Of a stretch of DNA of 64,000 bases, positions 9,252-19,287 are shown piece by piece. The stretch covers positions 797,629-861,628 of the forward strand of contig JAOSKK010000001.1 in assembly GCA_027493615.1 (NCBI GenBank), read 5' to 3'. How positions within the stretch are numbered: the first letter of the stretch is position 1; each line of letters starts with the position of its first letter. The notes under the pieces are model-generated. The model was not told where the DNA came from and made no database searches. It saw nothing but the letters and a program-made list of their open reading frames with translations. This DNA comes from Verrucomicrobiota bacterium (GTDB taxonomy: Bacteria > Verrucomicrobiota > Verrucomicrobiia > Limisphaerales > J093). Both the position numbers and the translations under genes were made by a program.

Positions 9252-10373
9252 ACAGACCATCACCGCGCGGGGAACGGAGCCCGCCCGGGAGACGTTCGTG
9301 CTGAATCTCGGCCCGCAGCACCCGGCCACCCACGGGGTGTTGCGGCTGAAGCTGACGATGGACGGCGAGTACATCCTGCGCGCCGAGCCGGTGCCGGGTT
9401 ACATCCATCGGATGCACGAGAAGATGGGAGAGAACCGCACCTACGCGCAGTTCCTGCCCAACACGAGCCGGATCGATTACCTGGCCGCGATGCATTACAC
9501 GCACGCCTTCGTGGCGCTGGTGGAGCGAGCGGCCGGGATCGAGGTGCCCGCGCGCGCCGAGTACGTCCGGGTCATCACGTCCGAACTCAACCGGATCTCC
9601 AGCCATCTGGTGTGGTTCGGGGCCTATCTCCTGGACCTGGGGGCTTCACGCCGCTGCTGTACGCCTTTGACGATCGCGAGAAGATCCTGGACCTGCTCGA
9701 GGCGGTCACGGGTGCGCGGCTCACCTACTGCTATTACCGGTTCGGCGGGTTGGCCAACGACGTGGATGCGGCCTTTCTGAATGGCACGCGCGAGTTCGTC
9801 ACCTACATGCAACCGCGGCTGGACCTGTACCGGAAGCTGGTCACCGACAACATCATTCTCCGCAAACGCCTTGAGGACATCGGTCCCATCAGCGCCGAGA
9901 TGTGCCGGAGGTACGGCGCGAGCGGGCCGGTGCTCCGGGGTGCCGGGGTCGCCTGCGATGTGCGACGCACCGAGCCCTACTCGATCTACCCGTCGCTGGA
10001 TTTTGCGGTGCCGGTTTTTTCCGAGGGCGACTGTCTCGCGCGCTATCGGGTACGGATGGAAGAGATGGCGCAGAGCCTGCGGATCATCGACCAGGCGCTG
10101 GCGCAGATGCCCGAGGGTCCGATCCAGGCCAAGGTGCCGCGGGTGCTCAAGCTGCCGCCAGGCGAGTACTACTTCGCGGTGGAAGCCGCGCGGGGGCGGT
10201 TTGCGATCCGGGTGGTCAGCGACGGCAAAGACATCCCTTACCGGATGAAGCTGCGTACCCCTTCCTTTGCGAATCTGACTCTGTTCGAGGAGGCCAGTCA
10301 GGGCATGATGTTGCCGGATGCCCTGGCGTTGCTGGGGAGTCTGGACCTGGTGATCCCGGACATCGACCGCTGA
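9241..10373 (+). CDS. nuoD: NADH-quinone oxidoreductase subunit D (one frameshift)
   Basis: The 49-kDa subunit forms the quinone cavity with NuoB. Typical blocks are LNLGPQHPATHGVLRLKL (with the quinone-site His), GYIHRMHEKMGENRTYAQF, ELNRISSHLVWFGA, then after the shift GFTPLLYAFDDREKILDLLE, and a C-terminal IPDIDR. The frame changes near 9640 in CTGGGGGC; one more G restores LGGFTP. The start is a GTG overlapping nuoC. About 378 residues, shorter than some homologues because there is no N-terminal extension. Confidence 0.93.
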
Positions 10374-10379
10374 AGCCGC

Positions 10380-11368
10380 ATGAGCGTTCCGGAACCCTAT
10401 CGCCTGCTCCTGTACCTGGTCGGCACGCTCGCCTTTGTGGGCTTGAACGCGGCGTATCTGGTCTGGGTCGAGCGCAAGGGGCGGCCCGGTTTCAGCGTCG
10501 GCCGGGGCCCACGGAGGTGGGGCCGGCGGGGTTGCTGCAGCCGATCGCCGACGCGCTGAAGTTGCTGTCGAAGCAGGTCTTGGTGCCGCCGGAAGCGGAC
10601 CGGTTGCTGTTCCGCCTGGCGCCGCTGCTGGTGCTGATGCCGGCCCTGATGTGTCTGGCCACCATCCCATTCAGCGCTGCCCTGGGCGCCCGGGACCTCA
10701 ACCTCGGGCTCGTGATGGTGTTCGCGTTTGGCTCGATCAACGTGCTGGCCATCATGTTGGGCGGCTGGGCGTCCCGGAACAAGTACTCCATCATCTCCGC
10801 GGCGCGGATTGTCTCGCAGAACGTCGCGTACGAAATCCCGATGCTGCTGGTGGTCATCACGCTCCTCATGGTGACGGGCACCATGAACCTGCGGGAGATT
10901 GTCGAGCAGCAGGCCGGCGGTTTCTGGCACTGGTACATTCTCCGGCTGACGGCCAATCCGCTCATGCCGGTCACCTTCCTCATCTTCTTCATCTGTCTGC
11001 TGGCGGAGACCAACCGGGCCCCGTTCGACATGGCCGAGGCGGAGAGCGAGCTGGTGGCGGGTGCGTTTACGGAATACGCGGGCATGAGCTTCGGCGTGTT
11101 CTTCATGGCGGAATACGCCAACGTGCTGGTGGGCTGTTCGCTGGCGACCGTGCTCTTCTTTGGTGGCTGGCAGAGCCCCGTGGGAGTGGGTTCGGGCCTG
11201 GTGTGGTTTTTGCTCAAGCTGTACCTGCTGATTTTCCTGGTGGTCTGGGTGCGGTGGACGTTCCCGAGGACCCAGTTTTACCGGCTGCTCAACCTCTCCT
11301 GGACTCTGCTGATCCCCATCTCGCTGGGGATCCTGTTGCTGACGGCCGGCCTGTTGAAAGTCTTCTGA
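10380..11368 (+). CDS. nuoH: NADH-quinone oxidoreductase subunit H (one frameshift)
   Basis: Membrane subunit joining the quinone cavity to the antiporter-like arm, about 329 residues with eight predicted helices. Recognised by VERK, then RFQRRPGPTEVGPAGLLQPI, ALKLLSKQVLVPPEAD, the loop ETNRAPFDMAEAESELVAG (acidic quinone-site residues) and YAGMSFGVFFMAEYAN. The frame changes near 10480 (AAGGGG); one additional G restores the family reading. It starts 7 bp after nuoD. Confidence 0.93.
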
Positions 11369-11370
11369 TC

Positions 11371-11816
11371 ATGAAACGCGCGCTAAGCGATTTGTTCGGG
11401 GGTTCGTCAGCCTGCTGACCGGGCTGCGGATCACCCTGCAGCAGTTCTTCAAACCATCGGTCACCGTTCATTATCCGCACGAAACCCTGCCGATGCCGGA
11501 GCGCTTCCGGGGTCCGGTGATGCTGGTGCGCGACCCGGCGACCGGCCAGGCGCTCTGCATTGCCTGCAAGTCGTGCGAAAAGGCCTGTCCCAGCGACTGT
11601 CTTGTGGTCGAGGGGGTCAAGCGCGAGGGCGACAAGAAGAAATCGGTGACCGAGTTCAAGCTGGATTTCACGCGCTGCAGTTTGTGCGGTTCGTGCGTGG
11701 AGGTGTGTCCGGTGGATGCGTTGAAGTTCTCCAAGGCCTACAACCTGGCGAGCACCAGCCGGACGGCCTTCTGCCACATCGACCTGCTGGAGCCACGGGA
11801 GGAGCCGCGCCCATGA
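11371..11816 (+). CDS. nuoI: NADH-quinone oxidoreductase subunit I (one frameshift)
   Basis: Carries clusters N6a and N6b, shown by CIACKSCEKACPSDC and CSLCGSCVEVCPVDA. With nuoEFG absent, this 8Fe ferredoxin-like subunit is the likely electron entry point. The ATG at 11371 leads into MKRALSDLF; the frame changes near 11392 (TTCGGGGG), and an extra C there gives LFRGFVSLLTGLRITLQQFF. An internal ATG at 11493 gives a shorter product that retains both clusters. The stop overlaps the nuoJ ATG. Confidence 0.92.
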
Positions 11817-12347
11817 AGCCCTTTCCCGCCGCCGACATCCTGGTCCTGGGCGTGTTTGCGGTTGCCGTGCTGTTCACGGCGGCCGGCGCGCTTATTGCCG
11901 TGCTGTCCACCCGGTTGATTCGCAGCGTCTGCGGGCTGGCCCTGACCTGCCTCGGACTGGCCCTGCTCTATTATTTCCTGCAGAGCCCCTTCCTGGCGTT
12001 GATGGAGATCCTCATCTACGTGGGCGCGATTTGTGTCACGATCATTTTCGCGGTGATGCTGGCCGAACCTGACGAGACGCCGGCACGGGGAGACGCGAGG
12101 TGCCGCCTTTCTCTGGGGTGGCTTGGCACTGGGGGTGAGCGGCGCGGTGTTCTGGGCGCTGGTGCGGTTGGGATGGGGCCATGCCTGGGCCGCGCCGGCG
12201 TCCCGGGCGAATGCCGGCAGTGTTCACGATCTGGGGGTGGCTTTGCTTACCACCTACAGCCTTGCTTTCGAACTTGTCTCGCTCGTGTTGCTGGCAGCCA
12301 TCCTCGGCGCGCTGGTCATTGCGCATCACGGGAGGAGCAAGTCATGA
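11813..12347 (+). CDS. nuoJ: NADH-quinone oxidoreductase subunit J (one frameshift)
   Basis: Membrane subunit of about 178 residues. The first part holds three helices and the conserved ALMEILIYVGAICVTIIFAV, whose third helix contains the pi-bulge region in known complexes. After a frame change near 12085-12105 the reading continues with FLWGGLALGVSGAVFWALV and the last helix FELVSLVLLAAILGALVIAH. The stop overlaps the nuoK ATG at 12344. Confidence 0.88.
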
Positions 12348-12673
12348 GTCCGAACCAACTCTGTTGCCATCGTCCCGAGGTGTACCTGGCCCTGGCCGCG
12401 TTCCTCTTCGCGGCGGGCGTCTTCGGCCTCATCCGCCGGCGGACGCTCATCGGTATGTTGATCTCGGGCGAGCTGATCTTCTCGGCCGCGTCTCTGAATT
12501 TTTTGACCTTCAACCGGTTTTATGTGGAGGACCCGACGGTGGGGCAGTTGATGGCCCTCTTCATCATGGCCCTGGCGGCGGCTGAAGTCTCGATTGCGCT
12601 TAGCATCATCATTGCGGTGTACCGGAACTACCGTTCCATCAACGCGAAGGCGGTGTCGGAACTGAGCGGATAG
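12344..12673 (+). CDS. nuoK: NADH-quinone oxidoreductase subunit K
   Basis: 109 residues, three helices, intact. The conserved membrane acidic residues are in LIGMLISGELIFSAASLNFL and MALAAAEVSIALSIIIAVYR, part of the proton path next to NuoJ. Homologous to MrpC/MnhC. Four bases separate it from the next gene. Confidence 0.92.
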   Translation: MSPNQLCCHRPEVYLALAAFLFAAGVFGLIRRRTLIGMLISGELIFSAASLNFLTFNRFYVEDPTVGQLMALFIMALAAAEVSIALSIIIAVYRNYRSINAKAVSELSG

Positions 12674-12677
12674 AAGC

Positions 12678-14153
12678 ATGGACGGAGTCTCCGAGAGCCG
12701 CCTGGCGTGGGCAGTGCTGGTCCCCTTGCTCGGGGCCGGCGCTGTCATGGCTACCGGCCGCCGCCCGAACGTGCGCGAGGCCTGCTCGCTGATCGTGGCC
12801 GTGGCCCTGCTGGCGCTGACGGCATCGCTGATCCCCGCGGTGCAGGCGGGCCGGACGCTGCGGTGCACGCTCTTCGAGTTGCTGCCCGGCCTGAGCATCA
12901 CCCTCCGGGCCGACGCCCTGTCGATGATCTTCGCCCTGACGGCGGCGTTCCTCTGGGTGGTGACGGTCTTCTACTCAGCGGGCTACATGCGGGGGTTGGC
13001 CGAGCACGCCCAGACACGCTTCAACGTCTGCTTCGCTCTGGCCCTGTTTGGCGCCATCGGGTGTGCGTTCTCCGACAATCTCCTGACCCTGTATCTCTTC
13101 TACGAGATCGTGAGCGTGACCACGTACCCACTGGTCGCTCATCACCAGGACGACGAGGGCTACGAGGGGGGGCGCAAGTACCTGGTGTACCTGACCACGA
13201 CGGCCAAGGCGCTGCTCCTGCCCGCGCTCATCGGCATCTACGTGCTGGTGGGGCATCTCGATTTTGCGGACAACCTGCGGACCGGCATCCTGCCGGCAGA
13301 CGTTTCCCGCGGGGTCGTGACGGCGCTGTACGTGGCCTGCCTGCTGGGCTTTGCCAAGCATGGGGTCATGCCGCTGCACCACTGGCTGCCGGGCGCCATG
13401 GTGGCTCCGACCCCGGTCAGTGCGCTGCTGCACGCCGTGGCCGTGGTCAAGGTGGGGGTGTTTTCGACGGTGCGCGTCATGTTGCACGTCTTTGGGATCG
13501 ACATGATGCAGGGGTGTTCGCTGGGGCTGCCCACGGCGTACTTTGTCTCGTTCACGATTCTGACCGCGTCGGTGATCGCGCTGAGCCAGGACAACCTGAA
13601 GCTGCGGCTGGCGTATTCGACTGTCAGCCAGCTCTCTTACATCATCCTGGGAGTTGCGTTGCTGACTCCGGAGGGGATTGCGGGTGGGTTGCTCCATCTC
13701 GCCAACCATGCCTTTGCCAAGATCACGCTCTTCTTCTGTGCGGGGGCCATTTATGTGGCGACGCACAAGAAGAACATTTCGGAGATGCAGGGACTTGGCC
13801 GGGCCATGCCGCTCACGTTCGGGGCCTTCGCCCTGGCGTCACTGAGCATGATCGGCGCCCCGCCGGTTGGGGGTTTCGTCTCGAAATGGTATCTGCTGCT
13901 GGGCGCACTGGACGCGGGTTCGATGGCGGTGCTGGGCGTGCTGGTGGCCAGCACGCTGCTCAACGCGGCGTACTTCGTGCCGGTGGTCTACCAGGCGTTC
14001 TTCGGGAAACCGGCGGGAGGCCCGGTGGCCGGCGGGTGGCGGGAAGCGTCGGCGGCCATGGTGATTCCCTTGGCGCTGACGGCGTTGATCTCGGTGGCGC
14101 TGGGGCTGTATCCGAATCTTTTCCTTAATTTCGCCAAGAGCCTGCTGCCATGA
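12678..14153 (+). CDS. Complex I antiporter-like subunit, first NuoL/MrpD-type copy
   Basis: 491 residues, intact, with about 14 hydrophobic segments (proton_antipo_M family). The key Glu is in LLTLYLFYEIVSVTTYPL, the key Lys in LLGFAKHGVMPLHHWLPGAM, and the central broken-helix region is NLKLRLAYSTVSQLSYIILG. It occupies the position after nuoK where nuoL normally lies. It resembles the MrpD/MnhD subgroup more than classical NuoL and lacks the long C-terminal lateral helix. Its start is 4 bp after nuoK and its stop overlaps the next ATG. It should add one ion-translocating unit to the membrane arm. Confidence 0.85.
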   Translation: MDGVSESRLAWAVLVPLLGAGAVMATGRRPNVREACSLIVAVALLALTASLIPAVQAGRTLRCTLFELLPGLSITLRADALSMIFALTAAFLWVVTVFYSAGYMRGLAEHAQTRFNVCFALALFGAIGCAFSDNLLTLYLFYEIVSVTTYPLVAHHQDDEGYEGGRKYLVYLTTTAKALLLPALIGIYVLVGHLDFADNLRTGILPADVSRGVVTALYVACLLGFAKHGVMPLHHWLPGAMVAPTPVSALLHAVAVVKVGVFSTVRVMLHVFGIDMMQGCSLGLPTAYFVSFTILTASVIALSQDNLKLRLAYSTVSQLSYIILGVALLTPEGIAGGLLHLANHAFAKITLFFCAGAIYVATHKKNISEMQGLGRAMPLTFGAFALASLSMIGAPPVGGFVSKWYLLLGALDAGSMAVLGVLVASTLLNAAYFVPVVYQAFFGKPAGGPVAGGWREASAAMVIPLALTALISVALGLYPNLFLNFAKSLLP

Positions 14154-14410
14154 AACTGGTCCGCCTCATCGAAGGGATGCGCCGGCGAACGAGACTGCTC
14201 GCGCGGGTGGGTTTGGGCGTCCTGGCCCTGCTGATCGTAATCGATGCCGTGCCGGTGCTGGTGGACAAGGAGCATGCCCATACCGCGGTGGAGCGGTGGC
14301 CGGGTTTCTGGGCGGTGTTCGGGTTTGTGGGCTGCGCCCTGATTATCTTTCTGTCGAAAGCCTTTGGCCATGCCGGCATCATGAAACGGGAGGAGTACTA
14401 CGATGAGTAG
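14150..14410 (+). CDS. Small two-helix membrane protein of the complex I operon (unknown function)
   Basis: 86 residues. A basic N-terminus (EGMRRRTRLLARV) precedes one helix, VLALLIVIDAVPVLV, then a loop and a second helix, FWAVFGFVGCALIIFLSKAF, ending KREEYYDE. It overlaps both neighbours by 4-8 bases, so it is tightly bound to the operon. It is not one of the standard Nuo subunits. It lies between the two extra antiporter-like genes, suggesting a structural linker or assembly factor for that part of the membrane arm; this is inference. Confidence 0.75.
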   Translation: MKLVRLIEGMRRRTRLLARVGLGVLALLIVIDAVPVLVDKEHAHTAVERWPGFWAVFGFVGCALIIFLSKAFGHAGIMKREEYYDE

Positions 14411-16197
14411 TCTCTGGCTGCATCCGGCGTTCCTCCTGTTGTTCGGGGCGGCTGTGTTGCCGGTGGTGCCGGAGCGCCTGCGGAAGGGTTGGCTGCTCTT
14501 CGTCCCGCTCCTGGTGTTTGGCCGGACCTGCCTGCTCAGCCCGATGGTGTTCGGCGAGGTGCGATTCCTCGACTGGACACTCACGTTCGGCCGGGTGGAC
14601 AAGCTGAGCCTGGTGTTTGGCTACATCCTGAGTCTGATGGCGGTGCTGGGGACGTTGTACGGGTTGCACGTCCGGCGGGTGGGGGAGCACGTGGCGGCAT
14701 GGACTTATGCCGGGGCATCGCTGGGGGCGATCTACGCGGGGATTTCCTCACGTTGTTTGTCTTCTGGGAGCTGATGGCGTTGTCGTCGGTCTTTCTCATC
14801 TGGTACCGGGGCCGGCCCGCGTCGCTGGGGGCGGGTTACCGGTACTTGCTTGTCCATCTGGCCGGGGGTGGCCTTGTTGGCCGGGATACTCCTCCACTAC
14901 CAAGCGACGCGCAGCCTGGCATTTGACGCCCTCGACGTGGCGCATCCCACGCTGGCGACCTACCTGGTCATGGCCGGCTTCATCTTGAACGCGGCGGTGC
15001 CACCGCTCCATGCCTGGCTGCCGGACGCCTACGGGGAAGCGACCTTTAGCGGTTCGGTGTTTCTGTGCGCTTTTACGACCAAGACCGCGGTCTATGCGTT
15101 GTGCCGCGGGCTGCCAGGCCTGGATCTACTGGTGCCGCTCGGGGTCATCATGGCGCTGTACGGCGTGGTGTATGCGGTGCTGGAGAACGACTGCCGTCGG
15201 CTGCTGGCCTACCACATCATCAGCCAGGTCGGCTACATGGTGGCCGCGGTGGGTTTGGGCGATCCGGGGACCCCGCTGGGCGAGTTGGCCATCAACGGCG
15301 CGTGCGCCCATGCCTTCGCCCACATTCTGTACAAGGGCCTGCTCTTCATGGGCTGCGGCACCGTGTTGCATCAGACCGGCGAGAGTCGTTTCACCCACCT
15401 CGGCGGGTTGTACGCCCGGATGCCCTGGACGTTCGTCTTTACGCTCATTGGCGGGCTGTCCATCTCGGCGTTTCCCTTGTTCAGCGGCTTTGTCAGCAAG
15501 TCGATGATTGTCGCCGCCGGGTTCGAGAGTCATCAGCTCTGGGTGGGTTTCGGGCTCATGCTGGCGTCGTCGGGGACCTTCCTGCACACGGGGTTGAAGG
15601 TGCCGTACTTCATCTGGTTTGGCGCGCGGCATGCCTCGCCGGCGGTGTGGGAGCGGGCCCGGGATCCGGGCTGGAACATGACGGCGGCCATGGTGATCAC
15701 GTCGGCGCTGTGTGTGTTCATCGGATGCTACACGCCGTATCTTTACGAACGGCTGCCCTTCCCGGTGGACTATCATCCGTACACCTCCTATCACCTTTCG
15801 GAGACGATGCAGGTGTTGCTGTTCACGGCGCTGGGCTTTTTCCTGTTCCTGCGCTATCTGGTCCCGGAGCCCACGATCAGCCTGGATCTGGACTGGTTTT
15901 ATCGACGGGGCGGAAGGGCGTTCCTTTGGCTGGCACAATGGCCGATTCGTCGCTTGGACGAGTGGGTGGGGAGAGCGTTACCGACGCAGCGGGTTGGTGC
16001 CTTTGATGCGGGCGGTTGAGCAGGTCGCTCGGTTTGACCGGCGCGTGATTGACGGCGTGGTGGATGGCCTGGCGGCCGCGTTGGGACGGCTGGCGGGTCG
16101 GGTGCGGTCCACCCAGCGGGGATCGGTGCAGGAGAGTCTGACGCTGGCGCTGGTGGGGGTGGTGCTGCTGATTCTCGGTTTGGTCCTGGTGTTTTGA
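14403..16197 (+). CDS. Complex I antiporter-like subunit, second NuoL/MrpD-type copy with long C-terminal tail (3 frameshifts)
   Basis: About 598 residues after joining frames. Key features are LTLFVFWELMALSSVFLIWY (conserved Glu), AAVPPLHAWLPDAYGEATFS, LENDCRRLLAYHIISQVGYM and HILYKGLLFMGCGTVLHQTG. After the antiporter core there is a tail: LDLDWFYRRGGRAFLWLAQW, an amphipathic stretch, RAVEQVARFDRRVIDGVVDG and a final helix LTLALVGVVLLILGLVLVF. This layout is reminiscent of the lateral helix plus last helix of NuoL. Frame changes lie near 14745, 14870 and 16000, the last of which hides the tail. ATG at 14403 overlaps the preceding gene. Confidence 0.8.
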
Positions 16198-16205
16198 CGC
16201 GTGCC

Positions 16206-17711
16206 ATGCCCCCCGTTGTCTCCAGCGAATCGCTCCCGTATCTGAGCCTGTTGATTTTCGTCCCGCTGGGCGCGGCGGTGATCGCGGCGCTGCTGCCGGG
16301 AGAGCGGGCGGTCCGGTGGTGGACCCTGGGGGTGAGCGTGGTGGTGGCGGTGGGTTCCTGGCCGCTGTATGGGCGGTTCGATGCGGGCACGGCGGCATTT
16401 CAATTCGTCGAACACGCCCCGTGGATCCCGGCGCTGCGCATTCATTACACCGTGGGTGTGGATGGGATCAGCCTGCTGCTGGTATTGCTCACGACGCTGG
16501 TGCTGCCTCTGTGCGTGCTGGTGTCATGGCGCCAGATCAGCGGGCGGGTGAAGGAATTCATGGTGTGTCTGCTGGTGATGGAGGGAGCGATGTTGGGGGT
16601 GTTCTGCGCGCTGGACTTCATTCTCTTCTTCGTGTTCTGGGAGGCGATGTTGATCCCGATGGCGCTGCTCATCGGGATCTGGGGCGGGCCGCGCCGTGTG
16701 TACGCCGCGTTGAAGTTCTTCATCTACACCATGGCCGGATCGGTCCTGTTGCTGGTCGCGATCCTGGCCCTCTACCTGGAATTGGGGAGCTTTCACATTC
16801 CCGACCTGATGGGGCGTGAACTGAGCCTGCCTTTTCAAGGTTGGGTGTTTGCAGCGATGGCGCTCTCCTTTGCTGTGAAGGTGCCGATGTTTCCGTTTCA
16901 CACCTGGTTGCCGGCGGCACACGTCGAGGCGCCCACGGCGGGCAGCGTGCTGCTCGCGAGCGTGCTATTGAAGATGGGGACGTACGGCTTTTTGAGGTTC
17001 TGCCTGCCCATCACGCCGCAGGCGACGATGCTGTTTGTCCCCTGGATGGTGGCGCTGTCGGTGGTGGGGATGGTGTACGGCGGGGCGGCGGCGCTGGCCC
17101 AGAACGATCTCAAGAAACTGGTGGCGTATTCGAGCGTCGGACACATGGGCGTGGCGACGCTGGGCATTTTCGCGTTGAACCGGGAGGGAGTGGAGGGGGC
17201 GCTGTTGGTGATGATCAACCACGGTGTCACGACGGGGGCGCTGTTCCTTGCGGTGGGGCTGCTGTACGAGCGGGTGCACACCCGGGAGTTGGCGCGGGTG
17301 GCGGGGGTGGGAAGGCACGTGCCGGTGTACACCGGTTTCCTGGGGATTTTCGCGCTGTCCTCCCTGGCGTTTCCGGGCACGAACAGCTTCATCGGCGAGT
17401 TCCTGGTGCTGAGTGGCGCCCTGGGGTGGGCGCGCGCCGCCGTGCCGGGTTGGATGGCGTGGGTCTTGTTGGGCGTGGTGCCCGGGGTGGTGCTGGCGGC
17501 GGCGTACAACCTGCGGATGCTGCAGCGGGTGGCGTATGGCGGCCCGCGGAATCCGGATCACGCGGGGCTGAAGGATCTGGAGCTGCGGGAGGTGGTGACG
17601 CTGGCGCCCCTGTTGGTTCTGGTGTTCTGGATCGGCCTGAACCCGCAGCCGTTCACACGGGTGATGCATGCCAGCGTGCGGCACCTGCTCGAGCAGATGG
17701 GAGGTCCCTGA
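16206..17711 (+). CDS. nuoM: NADH-quinone oxidoreductase subunit M
   Basis: 501 residues, intact, about 14 helices. NuoM signatures are YTVGVDGISLLLVLLTTLVL, FFVFWEAMLIPMALLIGIWG (conserved Glu), AVKVPMFPFHTWLPAAHVEA (conserved Lys) and AQNDLKKLVAYSSVGHMGVA. ATG 16206 was preferred over a TTG at 16194 because it begins next to the first helix. It starts 8 bp after the second NuoL/MrpD-type gene. Confidence 0.94.
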   Translation: MPPVVSSESLPYLSLLIFVPLGAAVIAALLPGERAVRWWTLGVSVVVAVGSWPLYGRFDAGTAAFQFVEHAPWIPALRIHYTVGVDGISLLLVLLTTLVLPLCVLVSWRQISGRVKEFMVCLLVMEGAMLGVFCALDFILFFVFWEAMLIPMALLIGIWGGPRRVYAALKFFIYTMAGSVLLLVAILALYLELGSFHIPDLMGRELSLPFQGWVFAAMALSFAVKVPMFPFHTWLPAAHVEAPTAGSVLLASVLLKMGTYGFLRFCLPITPQATMLFVPWMVALSVVGMVYGGAAALAQNDLKKLVAYSSVGHMGVATLGIFALNREGVEGALLVMINHGVTTGALFLAVGLLYERVHTRELARVAGVGRHVPVYTGFLGIFALSSLAFPGTNSFIGEFLVLSGALGWARAAVPGWMAWVLLGVVPGVVLAAAYNLRMLQRVAYGGPRNPDHAGLKDLELREVVTLAPLLVLVFWIGLNPQPFTRVMHASVRHLLEQMGGP

Positions 17712-17742
17712 TCCAGTGCGAGCCCGTCGAGGAAGCTGAACC

Positions 17743-19188
17743 ATGGCCTTTCTTCCGGAGTTGATCCTGTTGGCCGGTGCGCTGGCCGTGTTCGTCGTCT
17801 GCCTGGGGGAAGGCCGGGTCCGGTTGGCCAAGGCCACGGCGACCGGGGCGGCGTTGGGGACGTTGCTGGCCTGCCTGGTGAGCTTCCGGGAAACCGCGCT
17901 CCTGTTCGAAGGAGCGTACCGCGTGGACCTGTTTTCCCAAGGGCTGAAGCTGGTCTTTGCCCTCGGGTTTCTACTCGTCCTGGTGATCGGCGGCGAGCTG
18001 CCGGATATCCGGGAAGACGCCCAACCGGAGTACTATCTGTTCCTGACGCTGAGCGTGACGGGGCTGACGTTGCTGGTGAGCTGCGTGGATCTGCTCACGC
18101 TGGTGGTGGCGCTTCAGCTTGCTTCGTTCCCGCTCTATTTCCTGGTGGCGCTGCGGCGGGAGCGCGACGACCAGCGCAGCCAGATGGAGGCGGTGGTGAA
18201 GTACATCATGTTCGGGATCACCGCGACGGGCATCATGCTGTTCGGCATGAGCTACCTGTTCGGGGTGACGGGCACGACCTCGATGCCCACGCTGCAGGCG
18301 CGTCTGGCATCGCTGGTGCACTCGCCGGTGGTGATTGCTGGGCTGGCCCTGATGTGGGCCGGGTTGCTCTACAAGCTGGCGGTCTTTCCTTTCCATTTCT
18401 GGACGCCGGATGTTTACCAGGGGGGCTCCAACGAGACCACCAGCCTGGTGGCGTCGTTGCCGAAGCTGGGCGCCTTGGCGGTGCTGGTACGCTTTGTCAC
18501 GCTGGCGACGCCCGACCACGAGCCGCTGGCCCTGCTGCTGACCTGCCTGGCCATCGCCTCGATGTGCTATGGGAATGTGCTGGCGCTGGTGCAGAAGGAT
18601 GTGAAGCGGCTGCTCGGCTTCTCGGGCATCGCCCATGCCGGGTATGCCTTGATAGGTTTGGTGACGCTGGACCCCGTCGGTCACGTGGCCGCGCTGTACT
18701 ACCTCATCGCCTACCAGGCCATGGTGCTGGCGTGCTTCGTGGTGGTGTGCCGCGTCGCCCGGACCGGCGGCAATGTAGCCCTGGGGGACCTCGCGGGATT
18801 GCACCGGCGTTCGCCGCTTCTCATGATGACCCTGCTGGTCGGCGTCTTTGGCCTGGCCGGACTTCCGCCGTTTGCCGGTTTCATGGCCAAGCTGACGCTG
18901 CTGAAGGCCGCCCTGGCGAAGGGGCACCTGACGCTGGTGATTGTCGCAGTCCTGAACACCGCCGTGGCGATCTACTACTACCTGGCGCTGGTCCGCGAGG
19001 CCTGTTTCCGCGATCCGGAAGGGCAGCCGGAAGTCCGGCTCGACGTCCCGACCCGGGCCTTGTGTGTGGCGCTGATCGCGGGGGTGGTCCTGTTGGGCGT
19101 GACTCCCACCGCCCTGCTCGAGCACCTGGGTACGGCCCTCGCCACTGCCTGGGGGCCGATCGGGCTGGCGGGGAGCGGCATTCCATAG
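17743..19188 (+). CDS. nuoN: NADH-quinone oxidoreductase subunit N
   Basis: 481 residues, intact. Recognised by ALQLASFPLYFLVALRRERD, LLYKLAVFPFHFWTPDVYQG (conserved Lys), QKDVKRLLGFSGIAHAGYAL and LAGLPPFAGFMAKLTLLKAA. A good ribosome-binding site, GAGGAAG, lies about 8 bases before the ATG. Last gene of the complex I operon; the next gene is convergent. Confidence 0.94.
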   Translation: MAFLPELILLAGALAVFVVCLGEGRVRLAKATATGAALGTLLACLVSFRETALLFEGAYRVDLFSQGLKLVFALGFLLVLVIGGELPDIREDAQPEYYLFLTLSVTGLTLLVSCVDLLTLVVALQLASFPLYFLVALRRERDDQRSQMEAVVKYIMFGITATGIMLFGMSYLFGVTGTTSMPTLQARLASLVHSPVVIAGLALMWAGLLYKLAVFPFHFWTPDVYQGGSNETTSLVASLPKLGALAVLVRFVTLATPDHEPLALLLTCLAIASMCYGNVLALVQKDVKRLLGFSGIAHAGYALIGLVTLDPVGHVAALYYLIAYQAMVLACFVVVCRVARTGGNVALGDLAGLHRRSPLLMMTLLVGVFGLAGLPPFAGFMAKLTLLKAALAKGHLTLVIVAVLNTAVAIYYYLALVREACFRDPEGQPEVRLDVPTRALCVALIAGVVLLGVTPTALLEHLGTALATAWGPIGLAGSGIP

Positions 19189-19259
19189 AGCCGGAAGGCT
19201 AAGAGGAGAAGGCAGAGGGATTCCCCTCGGACCTGCTCAAAGGCCAGGGAGCGCGGAAG

Positions 19260-19280
19260 GTGCAGGCTGGAAGCCTGCAC
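19260..19280. repeat. Perfect 9-bp stem hairpin, repeat family with 40094-40110
   Basis: GTGCAGGCT, loop GGA, AGCCTGCAC, followed by CAC. It lies between the convergent ends of nuoN and the PEP-CTERM gene, so it could also act as a transcription barrier, but there is no T tract. A close relative is found at 40094-40110. Confidence 0.6.
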
Positions 19281-19287
19281 CACAGGT

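Noticed and set aside
19260-19280. Terminator of the complex I operon
   Set aside because: The stem is perfect but there is no T tract, and a related hairpin occurs at 40094 away from gene ends, so it is listed as a repeat.
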